From a virus: DNA of 64,000 bases. Positions within the stretch are counted from its first letter, which is position 1, and every line of letters begins with the position of its first letter. Under the pieces are notes generated by a model. That model had not been told where the DNA came from, made no database searches, and worked only from the letters and a program-made list of their open reading frames with translations. Position numbers and translations under genes: made by a program. The stretch covers positions 28,206 through 92,205 of IMG/VR virus record IMGVR_UViG_3300007722_000005; one strand, written 5' to 3'. Shown one piece after another: positions 44,816-54,592 of this stretch.

Positions 44816-46363
44816 CTACTCAAGCTGCTCAGCAACAGGAGGAGCCGCCCCTTGCGCTCCTTGGAACGCCGTGAGCTCCGAACCCTCTTCCAACATCTCG
44901 TCACTCATCTCCTGAATTTCTTCGTCGGTCTGCATCAACACAGAGCGTTTGATATATGATTTCGAGTAGTACGTTCCAACATAATTATTCATTATCTCGA
45001 GAACAGCTAGCCGCTCTTTTTCCACCTCGAGATCTTTAAGTTCAGAGAAAAAGTTGTCGCGGGCGTAGTTGTACTTCAATCTGTTTTGGATTCGGGTCCA
45101 ATCGTCCGCGGTGATAATCGATTTAAGAATTAGCTGCTTCTCTAATGCTTTTGTAAACAATTGGCTAAAACGAACACGGAGACGATCGATGAATTTTGCG
45201 AACTTGATTTCATCACGAGAAATCTCTGATGATCTGCCGAGATTGAACGCTTGGTCAGGTTGCAACCTCGAAATAGGAACACTCAAAGCACGGAACAATT
45301 TATTTTGGAAATATTTGATATCTTCAATTTCGCCGAGGTTTTGGCCACCTGGTAGTGTTTGAATTTCCGTTGCTTTCCCATCTCCACGACGAGGTAACCA
45401 GAAGTCTTCAAGCATCGTCATAAACTTACGATCGTCGCGGACTTCACCGGTGCCGACATCATATTGTAACTTATTCTTGTGACGCGTCATCATATCACGA
45501 AGATATTGCTCTGCCTTCATCTTCGGTAAATTACCAACGTCGATGTAAAATATACGACGTTCTGGCGCGCGCGAAATACGATATATTACTGATGCGTCTT
45601 CAATTGTTTTTAATTGATTAAGCGGCTTAATTGCTTTGTGGAGGTAAGACAACACCAACGACGACTTGCTATCAAGAAGTCCGGATGTAACGTGTATAAT
45701 GCTGTCCTTTGCAATCCTGATCCCTTGCGTCGATGTGCTTGACGCAGGCGAAGGACCGGCTGTTGAGAATCCACGTTCTGTGTAAATGAAGTATTCGTTG
45801 ACTACTTCTTGCGTTGATGCTGTTGGATTGTCTTTTGAAGAAAGGCCCTTATTTCGAACTTCTTTGACCTTGCGTATTTTGCGTGGATCAATATAACGGA
45901 GCTCTTGAATACCGTCGGCAGGTTTTGTCTTATCAATTACTGCCTGATAGTACATCCTTCCGTCGATATACCAACGACGGAATATGTCATATCCTTTTTG
46001 ATTGAATCCAAGAAGATCGAAAATATATTCGAACTCTCCTTCGATTTTCTTTTTGATGTTTGGCGAAAGGTCGGTGTTATCGAGGACGAGCTCAACGATA
46101 CGGTCGATCTCTGAATTGATAGATTCGTTGACAATATCGTCGATAGCCGCTTCAACTTCAGGGTGGAGAGACATTTCACGATATCTTGTGACAAGCTCAG
46201 ACTCTGTTTTTGCTGCACCCTCAAGGTCAACATACAACCCATACGAACCGCCAGACGCAACTGTAAGAGCGCCATCGTCCTGAGATTCAGGACCAATAGC
46301 GTCTAAGTTTTTTTTGTTTTCGTCTTCATTCTTGCGGCGGATCTCAAATCCGAAAAAATCCAT
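44816..46363 (-). CDS. 20: portal protein gp20
   Basis: 515 residues. ELRYIDPRKIRKVKEVRN, AIKPLNQLKTIEDASVIYRISRAPERRIFYIDVG and LEDFWLPRRGDG are T4 portal segments. It forms the dodecameric DNA entry ring and nucleates head assembly. The stop is TAG (44816-44818); beyond it the same frame is open for 40 more codons to a TGA at 44693, with coding-like composition (IEVEPEPEPQDQV...MLTNFNSLLEQ). Confidence 0.93.
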   Translation of the reverse strand: MDFFGFEIRRKNEDENKKNLDAIGPESQDDGALTVASGGSYGLYVDLEGAAKTESELVTRYREMSLHPEVEAAIDDIVNESINSEIDRIVELVLDNTDLSPNIKKKIEGEFEYIFDLLGFNQKGYDIFRRWYIDGRMYYQAVIDKTKPADGIQELRYIDPRKIRKVKEVRNKGLSSKDNPTASTQEVVNEYFIYTERGFSTAGPSPASSTSTQGIRIAKDSIIHVTSGLLDSKSSLVLSYLHKAIKPLNQLKTIEDASVIYRISRAPERRIFYIDVGNLPKMKAEQYLRDMMTRHKNKLQYDVGTGEVRDDRKFMTMLEDFWLPRRGDGKATEIQTLPGGQNLGEIEDIKYFQNKLFRALSVPISRLQPDQAFNLGRSSEISRDEIKFAKFIDRLRVRFSQLFTKALEKQLILKSIITADDWTRIQNRLKYNYARDNFFSELKDLEVEKERLAVLEIMNNYVGTYYSKSYIKRSVLMQTDEEIQEMSDEMLEEGSELTAFQGAQGAAPPVAEQLE

Positions 46364-46391
46364 AATATCTCCTAAAGTGTTTCTTCACGTG

Positions 46392-46399
46392 TATTTATA
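46392..46399 (-). promoter_or_regulatory. T4-type late promoter of gene 20
   Basis: Exact minus-strand TATAAATA, 29 bases before the gp20 start codon. Confidence 0.8.
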
Positions 46400-46403
46400 G
46401 AGT

Positions 46404-46955
46404 TTAAACCCCGCCGGCTTGACCTGTCACTCCACCTGAAATGTTCCACCAGTCGTATTGGAATGTGACTGTGAATTCTTCGATCTGATCTGTCGCGTTC
46501 CAATCAAGTTCGATTGGTGATACTGAAGAAGGGAAAATTCCATTGAACTGGTAAGTGCGAATTGGAACACCAGTTTTTGAAAACTGTGTAACCTGGGCGT
46601 TAGCTTTATAAAGCAAAGGACTTGCAGCACCAAAGTTACGAAGGTTTCCCTGGAGAGAATTGATCTTGTTTGACCACTCTTCCATTGCGTTTCGAATTAG
46701 AAAGTCTTCATCGTTGATTATTGTTACTGTCCAATCACCAAACACACGATCGCCGGCCAGCTTGATACGACGACCGAAGTATGGTACTTCGATGATTCCA
46801 AGATCCGATGAAGGGATTTGTGCAGTTCGCACCATAAAAGGTACTTTAATGTCAGCAATTGAGTTACCTGGATTCTGAATGGTAACTTGAAAGAGCGACT
46901 GGCGCGCTCCTCCAAATGTTAGCTGACTTCTGATCTCATTAATATTAAATGCCAT
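46404..46955 (-). CDS. 19: tail tube protein gp19
   Basis: 183 residues. SLFQVTIQNPG and IPYFGRR-like IEVPYFGRRIKLAGDR match the T4 gp19 family that polymerises into the inner tail tube. Its place between gp18 and gp20 agrees. Confidence 0.92.
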   Translation of the reverse strand: MAFNINEIRSQLTFGGARQSLFQVTIQNPGNSIADIKVPFMVRTAQIPSSDLGIIEVPYFGRRIKLAGDRVFGDWTVTIINDEDFLIRNAMEEWSNKINSLQGNLRNFGAASPLLYKANAQVTQFSKTGVPIRTYQFNGIFPSSVSPIELDWNATDQIEEFTVTFQYDWWNISGGVTGQAGGV

Positions 46956-46995
46956 TTTGTTTCTCCTGAGGAAAAATTAAAACCTTTAGTAATAT

Positions 46996-47003
46996 TATTT
47001 ATA
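46996..47003 (-). promoter_or_regulatory. T4-type late promoter of gene 19
   Basis: Exact minus-strand TATAAATA upstream of gp19, back to back with the plus-strand box at 47015. Confidence 0.75.
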
Positions 47004-47014
47004 TATAAAATGGT

Positions 47015-47022
47015 TATAAATA
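47015..47022 (+). promoter_or_regulatory. late promoter for the homing endonuclease (plus strand)
   Basis: Exact plus-strand TATAAATA 27 bases before the endonuclease ATG. Confidence 0.7.
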
Positions 47023-47049
47023 CCCCACAACCTCACGCAAGGATCAACA

Positions 47050-47835
47050 ATGTCAACACCTTACACCTATTTAATTGGATGGCCACAACATGATGTGTTC
47101 TATTACGGAGTTAGATACAAAGCTGGGTGCGACCCAAACGATCTGTTTGTAACTTACTTCACATCATCAAAACTTGTTCATGCTTGTATAATGAAATTTG
47201 GGATGCCATCTATTAAATCGATTCGTCGAACCTTTAAGACACCGAAACAAGCTATGATTTGGGAACAGAAAGTCCTTCGTCGTGTTAAAGTTTTATACAG
47301 CAAAAGATGGTTGAATCAGAATATATCAGGAGCTATCGAATTTAACATCGATGTTCGGCGCGCCATGAGTGATGCTAAGAAAAATAAAATCTGGGTTAAT
47401 AAACACGGGAAAAAGACTTTGATTAGGCGGGAATTACTCAATACTTTTATAGAAAATGGCTACGCCAAAGGTCACGGCCAATTAAATTTAGGTGACCGCA
47501 ACGGCATGTGGGGTAAAAAGCATTCGAAGGAAACGCGACAAAAAATATCTAATGTTAGATCCAAACAAGGATGTATTCTAACTGAACAAGGCCGCGCAAC
47601 AAAATCCATCTATATGCAAAAAAACAATCCGATGCATAATCCTGAACACAAAAAACAATACGACAATATTATGTCAACTATTAAACGGGGTAAAGGTGTT
47701 ACAGGGCCAGGCAATCAAGTTTTCAGCTCTGTTCGCGAAGCACAAAAAAACCACCCAGAAATAAAATACACAACACTTGCTTATTATTGCGCAAAAAAGA
47801 AAAACGGCTGGAGCTACACCGTTTTTCCTTTATAA
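47050..47835 (+). CDS. GIY-YIG homing endonuclease (Seg-type)
   Basis: 261 residues. An N-terminal YLIGWPQHDVFYYGVRY corresponds to the GIY-YIG fold, and GDRNGMWGKKHSKETRQKIS is a NUMOD3 repeat; later FSSVREAQKNH...TLAYYCAKKK is a C-terminal DNA-binding module. It is inserted on the opposite strand between gp19 and gp18, a typical site-specific free-standing homing gene. Confidence 0.8.
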   Translation: MSTPYTYLIGWPQHDVFYYGVRYKAGCDPNDLFVTYFTSSKLVHACIMKFGMPSIKSIRRTFKTPKQAMIWEQKVLRRVKVLYSKRWLNQNISGAIEFNIDVRRAMSDAKKNKIWVNKHGKKTLIRRELLNTFIENGYAKGHGQLNLGDRNGMWGKKHSKETRQKISNVRSKQGCILTEQGRATKSIYMQKNNPMHNPEHKKQYDNIMSTIKRGKGVTGPGNQVFSSVREAQKNHPEIKYTTLAYYCAKKKNGWSYTVFPL

Positions 47836-47847
47836 TCAACCTGTTAA

Positions 47848-50163
47848 CTAAAAGGACCCGACGACCTCACTAAACTCAACACCAGTGCGAACCGCTACAA
47901 AGTTCAACTGAATAAAGTTAATCGATTTAGCTGGTTTGATATAAATGTCACCAATGAATTCGTTACGATCAATTACTTCGCCAGTGTTGTTTGTTGAATC
48001 GCAAACAACCTTAAAGTCGTAAACGCCGCGACGACCTTGCACATCACGTAGGAAAGGCTCAACAAGGTTTTTGAACTGTGCCCGTGTGAAATCGTCGTTG
48101 AATTCAAACAATGTAAACTTGGCTGCTGTGGCAATTGCTTTTTCAAGAACGATAAACAGACGGCGGACGTTGATACGATCAAATGCGCTTGGTTTTGCAA
48201 GAAGCGTTTTGTCACCGTAAAGGATTGTTCCTTGTCCAGGGAAGGTAACCACAGGGTTGACTCCCGCCTTATAAAGAATATCGCGTTGTGCTTTGTTTGG
48301 ATTGAAAGCAAGCTTAACGATGTTCTTGATCTGACCGCGGTTGAAACCAGCAATCGAGAACCAAGGATCACGCTGCTCGTCTGTGCGAACTGCAAGACCT
48401 GCCATGTCACCATTCAAAGGAATGTAACGGTAGACGTCGTTGTATTTGTCGTATTGGTATTTGTAACCACAATCCAAGAAACCATATGACGTCGAGCGAA
48501 CAGAGTTACGGAAAGTTACAACGTGATCTGCTTCCTGGCCAAGGTTCGAAACAACATCAGCGCGATCAGGCGAGATGAACGCTACACAATCTTTACGTGA
48601 TTCACAGATATTGTCGATAATGTAATTACCGAGCTGTTCTCCGTTTGTTCCTCCGCGTGCTTTGCCTTGTAGAACAAGCGAAACATCAACGTTTTCTGCA
48701 GAAGCAAACAGATCGTAGGCCTCTGTTAGAATGTTAATTGCGCATGTGACTTCGTTAGCACCATCTGTACCACCAACAAACGAACCAGTGAAAGGCTTCG
48801 TGTTAGTTGAGTTGATAACAAGCAGCGCTGTATTTGAAGCAGCACCACTACGAGGATTTACAGACCAAACATATGCTGAGTTCTGGTTAATAACGTCTTT
48901 GAAGTATACCGTTGCACCGTCAGCTGACTTCGCATTAGTAGCGCGCGATAGACCTTCGTACACTTCAAGAATAGTTCCTGGAACACCAGTGAATGCACCA
49001 TCCTGATCAGAAACAACAACGTGAACTTCGTCTTTTGCGCTCGTGTTACCTTGTCCAGAAACGAAATCTGATGTCCCGATCGTCTTATCAACGGTATTGA
49101 AGAACTCCCAGTTGCGAGTAAACGTGTTAGCGACAAACGTTGTTGAAAGAATGTATACATCTTCAAAACCAACGGTTGTGTAGCTGTGCGTTGTGTTAAC
49201 AGCAAGGGTACCAATGGATGAAACTTGGTTGTATTGCTTCCCAATTGATGTGTTTCCGAGGACAACAACGTCTCCAACAGTCAATTTGCTGATGATCGCT
49301 GTGATCTGTGTGTTTGTTGTCGTGAGATCTACACCTGTGTTTGATCCAACACGAATCAAAGCTGTATTGGATCCAACAGCAATTGTCAAGTCTGAAATTG
49401 ATGTGTTAACGTCGCCTGATCCAACAGTAACTGTTGATTCAAAAGCGTTCGACGAATCGCACACCGAAACCTTCAATGAATTGCCGAGCAACCCAGGGTA
49501 CTTTGCAACAAAGACTGTGTCAGAATCTGCGGCAAAATATTCACCGTTTGAATCTTTTGAAGTGAAATCGTCTTCGTTCTTTGTGATCATGTTGTTAATG
49601 TCAGCAACAAGACCTGTAGAAACAGCAGCGTTGCGTGTTACTGTTGGGTCTTCAGTTACGGCTGTAACTGCGGAAGTGTTCGCTCCGTTAGTTATTTGTA
49701 GGGCAGTGTTAGATCCTGTGTAGACGCTAAAAAAACCTTCCATTGTCGCCACGTTAACTGTTAGAGTTGATGTGTTTGCAAGAACAATTGTTCCAATAGC
49801 AGTGTTGTTTACACCATCGATACCGCGCTGGTAAACTGTTGATCCATTAGCAAATTTCGTGTCAGCGTTTTCAACCGTAAGAACTGTGTTAACGCCACTG
49901 ATTGTATTAGCGGCACGGGAAACAATCAACTTGTTACCGTATGAAAGGAAGTTTGCACCAGTGAAGAACGTTTCTGCATTGAATGATGTTGGTTTTCCGA
50001 ACCGTGCGGCCAACTCTGCTTCAGAGCTGATCAAAACTCTTTCGCCGACAGGACCCCATCTGAACACACCACCAAGCGCGCCTTCTGTTGTCGAAACGGC
50101 AGGCACGACCGTTGTAAGGTCGATCTCGGTTACATTTACGCCTGCGCTTACTTGAAATGGCAT
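47848..50163 (-). CDS. 18: contractile tail sheath gp18
   Basis: 771 residues from the ATG at 50163 (MPFQVSAGVNVTEIDLT). GGVFRWGPVGE near the start and the C-terminal NLVEPFLRDVQGRRGVYDFKVVCDS are the conserved sheath core; the middle, rich in T, V and N, is a variable surface domain. Ends in TAG; three codons later a TGA follows. Confidence 0.93.
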   Translation of the reverse strand: MPFQVSAGVNVTEIDLTTVVPAVSTTEGALGGVFRWGPVGERVLISSEAELAARFGKPTSFNAETFFTGANFLSYGNKLIVSRAANTISGVNTVLTVENADTKFANGSTVYQRGIDGVNNTAIGTIVLANTSTLTVNVATMEGFFSVYTGSNTALQITNGANTSAVTAVTEDPTVTRNAAVSTGLVADINNMITKNEDDFTSKDSNGEYFAADSDTVFVAKYPGLLGNSLKVSVCDSSNAFESTVTVGSGDVNTSISDLTIAVGSNTALIRVGSNTGVDLTTTNTQITAIISKLTVGDVVVLGNTSIGKQYNQVSSIGTLAVNTTHSYTTVGFEDVYILSTTFVANTFTRNWEFFNTVDKTIGTSDFVSGQGNTSAKDEVHVVVSDQDGAFTGVPGTILEVYEGLSRATNAKSADGATVYFKDVINQNSAYVWSVNPRSGAASNTALLVINSTNTKPFTGSFVGGTDGANEVTCAINILTEAYDLFASAENVDVSLVLQGKARGGTNGEQLGNYIIDNICESRKDCVAFISPDRADVVSNLGQEADHVVTFRNSVRSTSYGFLDCGYKYQYDKYNDVYRYIPLNGDMAGLAVRTDEQRDPWFSIAGFNRGQIKNIVKLAFNPNKAQRDILYKAGVNPVVTFPGQGTILYGDKTLLAKPSAFDRINVRRLFIVLEKAIATAAKFTLFEFNDDFTRAQFKNLVEPFLRDVQGRRGVYDFKVVCDSTNNTGEVIDRNEFIGDIYIKPAKSINFIQLNFVAVRTGVEFSEVVGSF

Positions 50164-50214
50164 ATCATTTCTCCTCAAAAATTGTTATTTTGTTAATGTT
50201 TACTCAGATGTAGG

Positions 50215-50222
50215 TATTTATA
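50215..50222 (-). promoter_or_regulatory. T4-type late promoter of gene 18
   Basis: Exact minus-strand TATAAATA upstream of gp18. Confidence 0.8.
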
Positions 50223-50230
50223 AATTCACA

Positions 50231-51853
50231 TTATTCTGTAAACATCAACCATTTATCGTTGTTTACTGCTAAAACCACATCCTTTTCAATTAGATCAAAA
50301 TCGTTTGAGCTAAGGAAAGGAACGACCTCCTCATCAATTGCTGGTTGTTTTTCAGCAAGCAGAGCTTTTCGTGCATCTGTGTCGGTAAGGTCTTTGAAAT
50401 ATGTTTGTGATGTGGCCCACGCAAAAATTACGCAACACATCACCATGTCGTCGTTCCCGTCTTCAGCTTCATAAGAATTTTTGACAGATACGAATCGCAT
50501 CAATTCAAACATGATAGTCTCATCACGCAAAAGCATTTTTTGGTTTTCGACCAGCGACTTCAGATTTGAACATCCAAACTTCTTTGATTGCTTTGTTGTT
50601 CTCATACCTAATTTTGTCGCTCCACCAAAACCACCAGAAAGAACCTGAATACCTGATTTCTGGTCGCTCGATGTTGTAAGCACGTTCTCATACTCCAGAT
50701 CATAATGGAGGATGTCACATACCTGTTGCCCAATATCATTCGTTTCAACAAGCACGGCACAATCCCGGTACTTTTCTGCTGCCGATTTAATTACAGTTGG
50801 GAAAAGTAAAGGTGACAGCAAATTGTTGCGGTATGTCGCAACAACTCTATAGGGCACCTCTGTGATATCAAAAATAACAAATGCAGAATAATCAGCTCCC
50901 TGACCTCTTGCAGTATCAACTGTCATCAGATAACTTCGATCTTTCTTCGGTTCCTCATAAATCGAAACCTCTGCGTGTTTGATTATAGGAACGTCGGCAA
51001 CGAGATGTCTAAGAATATCAGGATGAATAAGGGTGTTTGATGACCCGACAAATTCTGTCTCAAATTCGACGCGGAACTGGTCAGCGCTTGTGTTACGGAT
51101 TGTTTCCTTCTTCCACTTCTCGTCGCGACCTGGTGTTTCCGACCAGTGGATACTGACGCGGTTATAATCGTTACGCCCGAGCTCGCTATCTCTCCACATT
51201 TTGTAGAAGAGGTTAAGACCATTCGGTGTTGATGTAATTAATACCTTTGTTGTCTTACCCGACGAAATAACGGGGTACGTTGAAGCAAAAAATCTTTCTT
51301 GGAGGTTGTTCGGGACGAAAGCGAACTCGTCGAGATATACAAGGTTATATGAACCGCCTCGACCACCAGCTGAGGTTGTTGAAGATGCAATTATCTTCGA
51401 GTGATTCTCGAGCTCAATTGTTCCTTTGTTCCACTCAACGACACCTTGCTGCATCCACGACGGAAGGTTTTCATAAGCAAGTTGAATCCTCGAAAGAATT
51501 TCTCGAGCTTGTGCTAACTTGTGAGCAAAAATAGCAATTGAATACTCTTCGTTGAACAACATATACCAAATCATCAACCCGACAATTGCAGTTGTCTTAC
51601 CACACTGGCGTGGCATCTTGCAGATAACAAAACGCTCTGCCACCGACGTTGTGATAATATTTGTTTGGTATTGATATGGAACAAAATTAACGAGACCCTC
51701 GTCAACGTTAATAATCTTTACATAATTTGAAATAAAGTAGATAGGATCACGAGAGCACTTGACGAATTCTTTGACCTGGTCTGCTGTAAAATTATGTGGT
51801 ACATCACTCTTTTTTAGGTGACGGTTTCCTTGGTAGATTTCACTTCTTGCCAT
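50231..51853 (-). CDS. 17: terminase large subunit gp17
   Basis: 540 residues. Walker A PRQCGKTT (81-88), Walker B YNLVYLDEFAF, coupling motif ITSTPNG and nuclease residue in MTVDTARGQGADYS are intact. It packages DNA into the prohead using ATP and cuts concatemers. Start overlaps the gp16 stop. Confidence 0.95.
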   Translation of the reverse strand: MARSEIYQGNRHLKKSDVPHNFTADQVKEFVKCSRDPIYFISNYVKIINVDEGLVNFVPYQYQTNIITTSVAERFVICKMPRQCGKTTAIVGLMIWYMLFNEEYSIAIFAHKLAQAREILSRIQLAYENLPSWMQQGVVEWNKGTIELENHSKIIASSTTSAGGRGGSYNLVYLDEFAFVPNNLQERFFASTYPVISSGKTTKVLITSTPNGLNLFYKMWRDSELGRNDYNRVSIHWSETPGRDEKWKKETIRNTSADQFRVEFETEFVGSSNTLIHPDILRHLVADVPIIKHAEVSIYEEPKKDRSYLMTVDTARGQGADYSAFVIFDITEVPYRVVATYRNNLLSPLLFPTVIKSAAEKYRDCAVLVETNDIGQQVCDILHYDLEYENVLTTSSDQKSGIQVLSGGFGGATKLGMRTTKQSKKFGCSNLKSLVENQKMLLRDETIMFELMRFVSVKNSYEAEDGNDDMVMCCVIFAWATSQTYFKDLTDTDARKALLAEKQPAIDEEVVPFLSSNDFDLIEKDVVLAVNNDKWLMFTE

Positions 51854-52274
51854 CTTTACTCTTTATAAGAGCAAGCAACTCAGCTGAACTTCCCACAAAC
51901 AAGTTATTGTGGTTTGTAACCGTCTTGCCTACTTCACCTTTAAGTTCGGCGGCCTGTCTCGATAGATCGATTAGGTCTTTGTTGGTTTGTGTAAGTGTTT
52001 TGATTAAGTCAGCCACGACTTCATATTGCCGTGACTCTTGCCCTCGTTTTGCTATCTCAAGCATACTATCGAGCGCAGTACTGCCTTTTTTAAGAACGTC
52101 TTTAATGTTTGTTCGGGCGAGATTAAAATCTTCGTCGACAACTCCTTTGTCTTCAGGTTCGAGTATTGGAAGCAACTCCCCCTGCTCAACAACTACAACT
52201 TCCTCTCCTTTAGAAATTGAAAACCGCTCAACAACGTTCTCGTCAATCCCAAGCGACTTATCTATTTCACTCAT
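51840..52274 (-). CDS. 16: terminase small subunit gp16
   Basis: 144 residues from ATG 52274. A helical, coiled-coil-rich protein (RTNIKDVLKKGSTALDSMLEIAKRG is the conserved gp16 helix), which forms rings that stimulate gp17. Adjacent to gp17 as in T4. Confidence 0.9.
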   Translation of the reverse strand: MSEIDKSLGIDENVVERFSISKGEEVVVVEQGELLPILEPEDKGVVDEDFNLARTNIKDVLKKGSTALDSMLEIAKRGQESRQYEVVADLIKTLTQTNKDLIDLSRQAAELKGEVGKTVTNHNNLFVGSSAELLALIKSKDGKK

Positions 52275-52275
52275 A

Positions 52276-53103
52276 TTAATAATCAACCTTCGTAGTTATA
52301 TACTTGTAATCACTATTCGCAGCAATTGAATTTCTACCCACAGTCAACAAACTATTAGTTGTCCCAACACCGTTTGCGTCTAGTCCGGGAGTAATGTTTA
52401 TATCAGCAATAACTGGGGCAACGCCGACAGCATTGTCTATATCATCATACGGCGAAGCGTCGAAAAAGTTCACGTCAGTCAATGTTATGACACCTGTCTT
52501 AGAAACGGGGCCAAACAAGTACCCCTTAACAATCATATTCATAGTCCAAACCAGGGCGCGCCGCTCTTCAAAATTCCCTTCATAGATATCTTGGGCAACG
52601 ACATCCAACATTACCACAGGAATGTCACGGATTATATTCATCTCGGGGACTAAATTTACAGTCGGCGTCCATTCGGGTGTGAAGAAAGGAAGTACCTGTT
52701 CAATAATCTGTGTAGCATCTTCGGTATTTTTGCACATGACACTCACCGTAAACATGAAGTCGTATGGCACCGGATTATACTGCGATACCACGCTTCGTGA
52801 TGTTGTGTTTGAGACATTCACGTTTCTATTGATTGTGAGTAGCTTTCGCTCTGGTGCGTAGTTAATATTAACAAGCTCAAACGATATCCGCGGGAGACTA
52901 ATTGCAAACTTGCGGTCAAGGTTCGGATCTTGTGTCAATCGCGCAAGCGTTTTTTCTTTCGGCCCAAACGAGATAGGAACCTTAATAGATTGTGTGACGT
53001 TGTTCGACGAATCGCGTCTATCGATTTCAATATCATTAAACAATGTTCCCACAAGGGTAACATATTTTCTAATTGAACCGTGGTAGAATTTTTTACCAAA
53101 CAT
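52276..53103 (-). CDS. 15: tail sheath stabiliser gp15
   Basis: 275 residues. GKKFYHGSIRKYVTLVGTLFNDI is the family N-terminus; KVPISFGPKEK and PFFTPEWTPTVNL follow. It caps the tail and joins it to the neck. Confidence 0.92.
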   Translation of the reverse strand: MFGKKFYHGSIRKYVTLVGTLFNDIEIDRRDSSNNVTQSIKVPISFGPKEKTLARLTQDPNLDRKFAISLPRISFELVNINYAPERKLLTINRNVNVSNTTSRSVVSQYNPVPYDFMFTVSVMCKNTEDATQIIEQVLPFFTPEWTPTVNLVPEMNIIRDIPVVMLDVVAQDIYEGNFEERRALVWTMNMIVKGYLFGPVSKTGVITLTDVNFFDASPYDDIDNAVGVAPVIADINITPGLDANGVGTTNSLLTVGRNSIAANSDYKYITTKVDY

Positions 53104-53840
53104 TAGAAGCGTCCTGATTCAGAGAAAGGGTTAGATTCAGAAAAATTGACGAATGTGTCTGTTTCTGTTTGAATTGTTTCGTTTTCAGCTGCCGCGTCAA
53201 TTACCTCGAGCTCGTCGCCCTCTGTCAAGAACTGCTCACCACTTTCCATCAAGAAAGGACTCTCTAGACGATCATCAACCAATAAGTTGAATATACTTGC
53301 CTTGCCAAGAAAATTACTAACGTATAGGTCATCAATTTCCGAGAACCCTGTATTGAAATACTCGCTGTTGTACTCAAACAACTCACATTTTAAATCGTAC
53401 ATCTGCAGAGCACCCATCTGGTAAAAAACTGGTTCATGCTCTACAAACTTTATCTCAAACATCTTTCGGTTGAGAGGGAAATAAATTAGATCTCCTTCAC
53501 GAGGCCTTGTAATGTAAAGAAGCGTACCAAGTTCTTGTTCAAACGACCGCCGCGCTACCGTAAACGTCATTTGATCGCGGATCTGAAGATTGAATTTTGA
53601 AAGGAAGTCCCCTTCTCCTCCAAAGCCTTCAACGTTTTTAATATACATCTCAACATCACCAGTTTCCGTGTAGCGGGACGTCTGACGATCTTCACCGTAG
53701 ACCTTATCTTCGTTTTGAAGAGTACGCTTGATATACTTAATATCAACACCGTAGATCTTAATAGTCTCAATCACAAGATCTTCAATAAGATTTTGCTCTT
53801 GGCTATTTGTGAAATTATTAAAGTAGAAATTGGTGGCCAT
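53103..53840 (-). CDS. 14: neck protein gp14
   Basis: 245 residues. LIEDLVIETIKIYGVDIKYIKRTL and EPVFYQMGALQMYDLKCELFEYNSE match the gp14 head-completion family. Order 16-15-14-13 is the T4 order. Confidence 0.9.
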   Translation of the reverse strand: MATNFYFNNFTNSQEQNLIEDLVIETIKIYGVDIKYIKRTLQNEDKVYGEDRQTSRYTETGDVEMYIKNVEGFGGEGDFLSKFNLQIRDQMTFTVARRSFEQELGTLLYITRPREGDLIYFPLNRKMFEIKFVEHEPVFYQMGALQMYDLKCELFEYNSEYFNTGFSEIDDLYVSNFLGKASIFNLLVDDRLESPFLMESGEQFLTEGDELEVIDAAAENETIQTETDTFVNFSESNPFSESGRF

Positions 53841-53846
53841 GAATCT

Positions 53847-54590
53847 TTAGCCGATCATATCGATGTTTGGAAGGGAGTACGAATTTAACATCTCATCTTC
53901 CATCTTAACAATTTCTGCCGCTGCGTCGTCGTATATCTTCTGCCCATTAAACTGGACGCCACCTGGCAATACCAACCCTTCAAATTTTGTTAAGTTTGAC
54001 CCCCACTGTTTTTTAATTAGCTGTGTGCAATAGTTCCCTAACCAACGATCACCCCACACATCAGTAAACTCGTCGGGATCAACAACTTGGTATGCTTGAA
54101 TAACAAGATACTGCCCAACATTAACCTTCTCCCAATCCATATCAATATGGAGACGGTTTCTGTGTCTGTTGTAACGGATTGGTTGTTTACCTACTAGCAA
54201 CTCTTGAATGAAGGCAATATGTTCCATTGCCATGTAATATGGAATCATCGACACGCTCGAAAACGTGTACAAATCATTCAGAGCGATTTGGTAACGAATG
54301 TTGAACAAATCGTTACTACTAACAGCAGGATCGCCTACAGGAAAAACATACACGGCACCGATAATATTTTCTGGTGTTGTAATGTATCTGTCGGTAATTG
54401 TCTGTGCGGTAATAAGATGTTTATAGTACACCATTTCAGTGCCATCAAAATGGTAGTCCCAATAATATTTAATTGCTTCATCAATACGATCTTCAACCTG
54501 ATCGTCGTCGACGTTTATTTCGATGACAGGCTTTCCTAGCTTTCGCAAGCAATACTCTTTAAACTGCGACCTACTTGATGGAATAGCCAT
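53847..54590 (-). CDS. 13: neck protein gp13
   Basis: 247 residues. EYCLRKLGKPVIEINVDDDQVEDRIDEAIKYYWDYHFDG is the gp13 N-terminus of T4-like phages. With gp14 it forms the neck that receives the tail. Confidence 0.92.
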   Translation of the reverse strand: MAIPSSRSQFKEYCLRKLGKPVIEINVDDDQVEDRIDEAIKYYWDYHFDGTEMVYYKHLITAQTITDRYITTPENIIGAVYVFPVGDPAVSSNDLFNIRYQIALNDLYTFSSVSMIPYYMAMEHIAFIQELLVGKQPIRYNRHRNRLHIDMDWEKVNVGQYLVIQAYQVVDPDEFTDVWGDRWLGNYCTQLIKKQWGSNLTKFEGLVLPGGVQFNGQKIYDDAAAEIVKMEDEMLNSYSLPNIDMIG

Positions 54591-54592
54591 AT

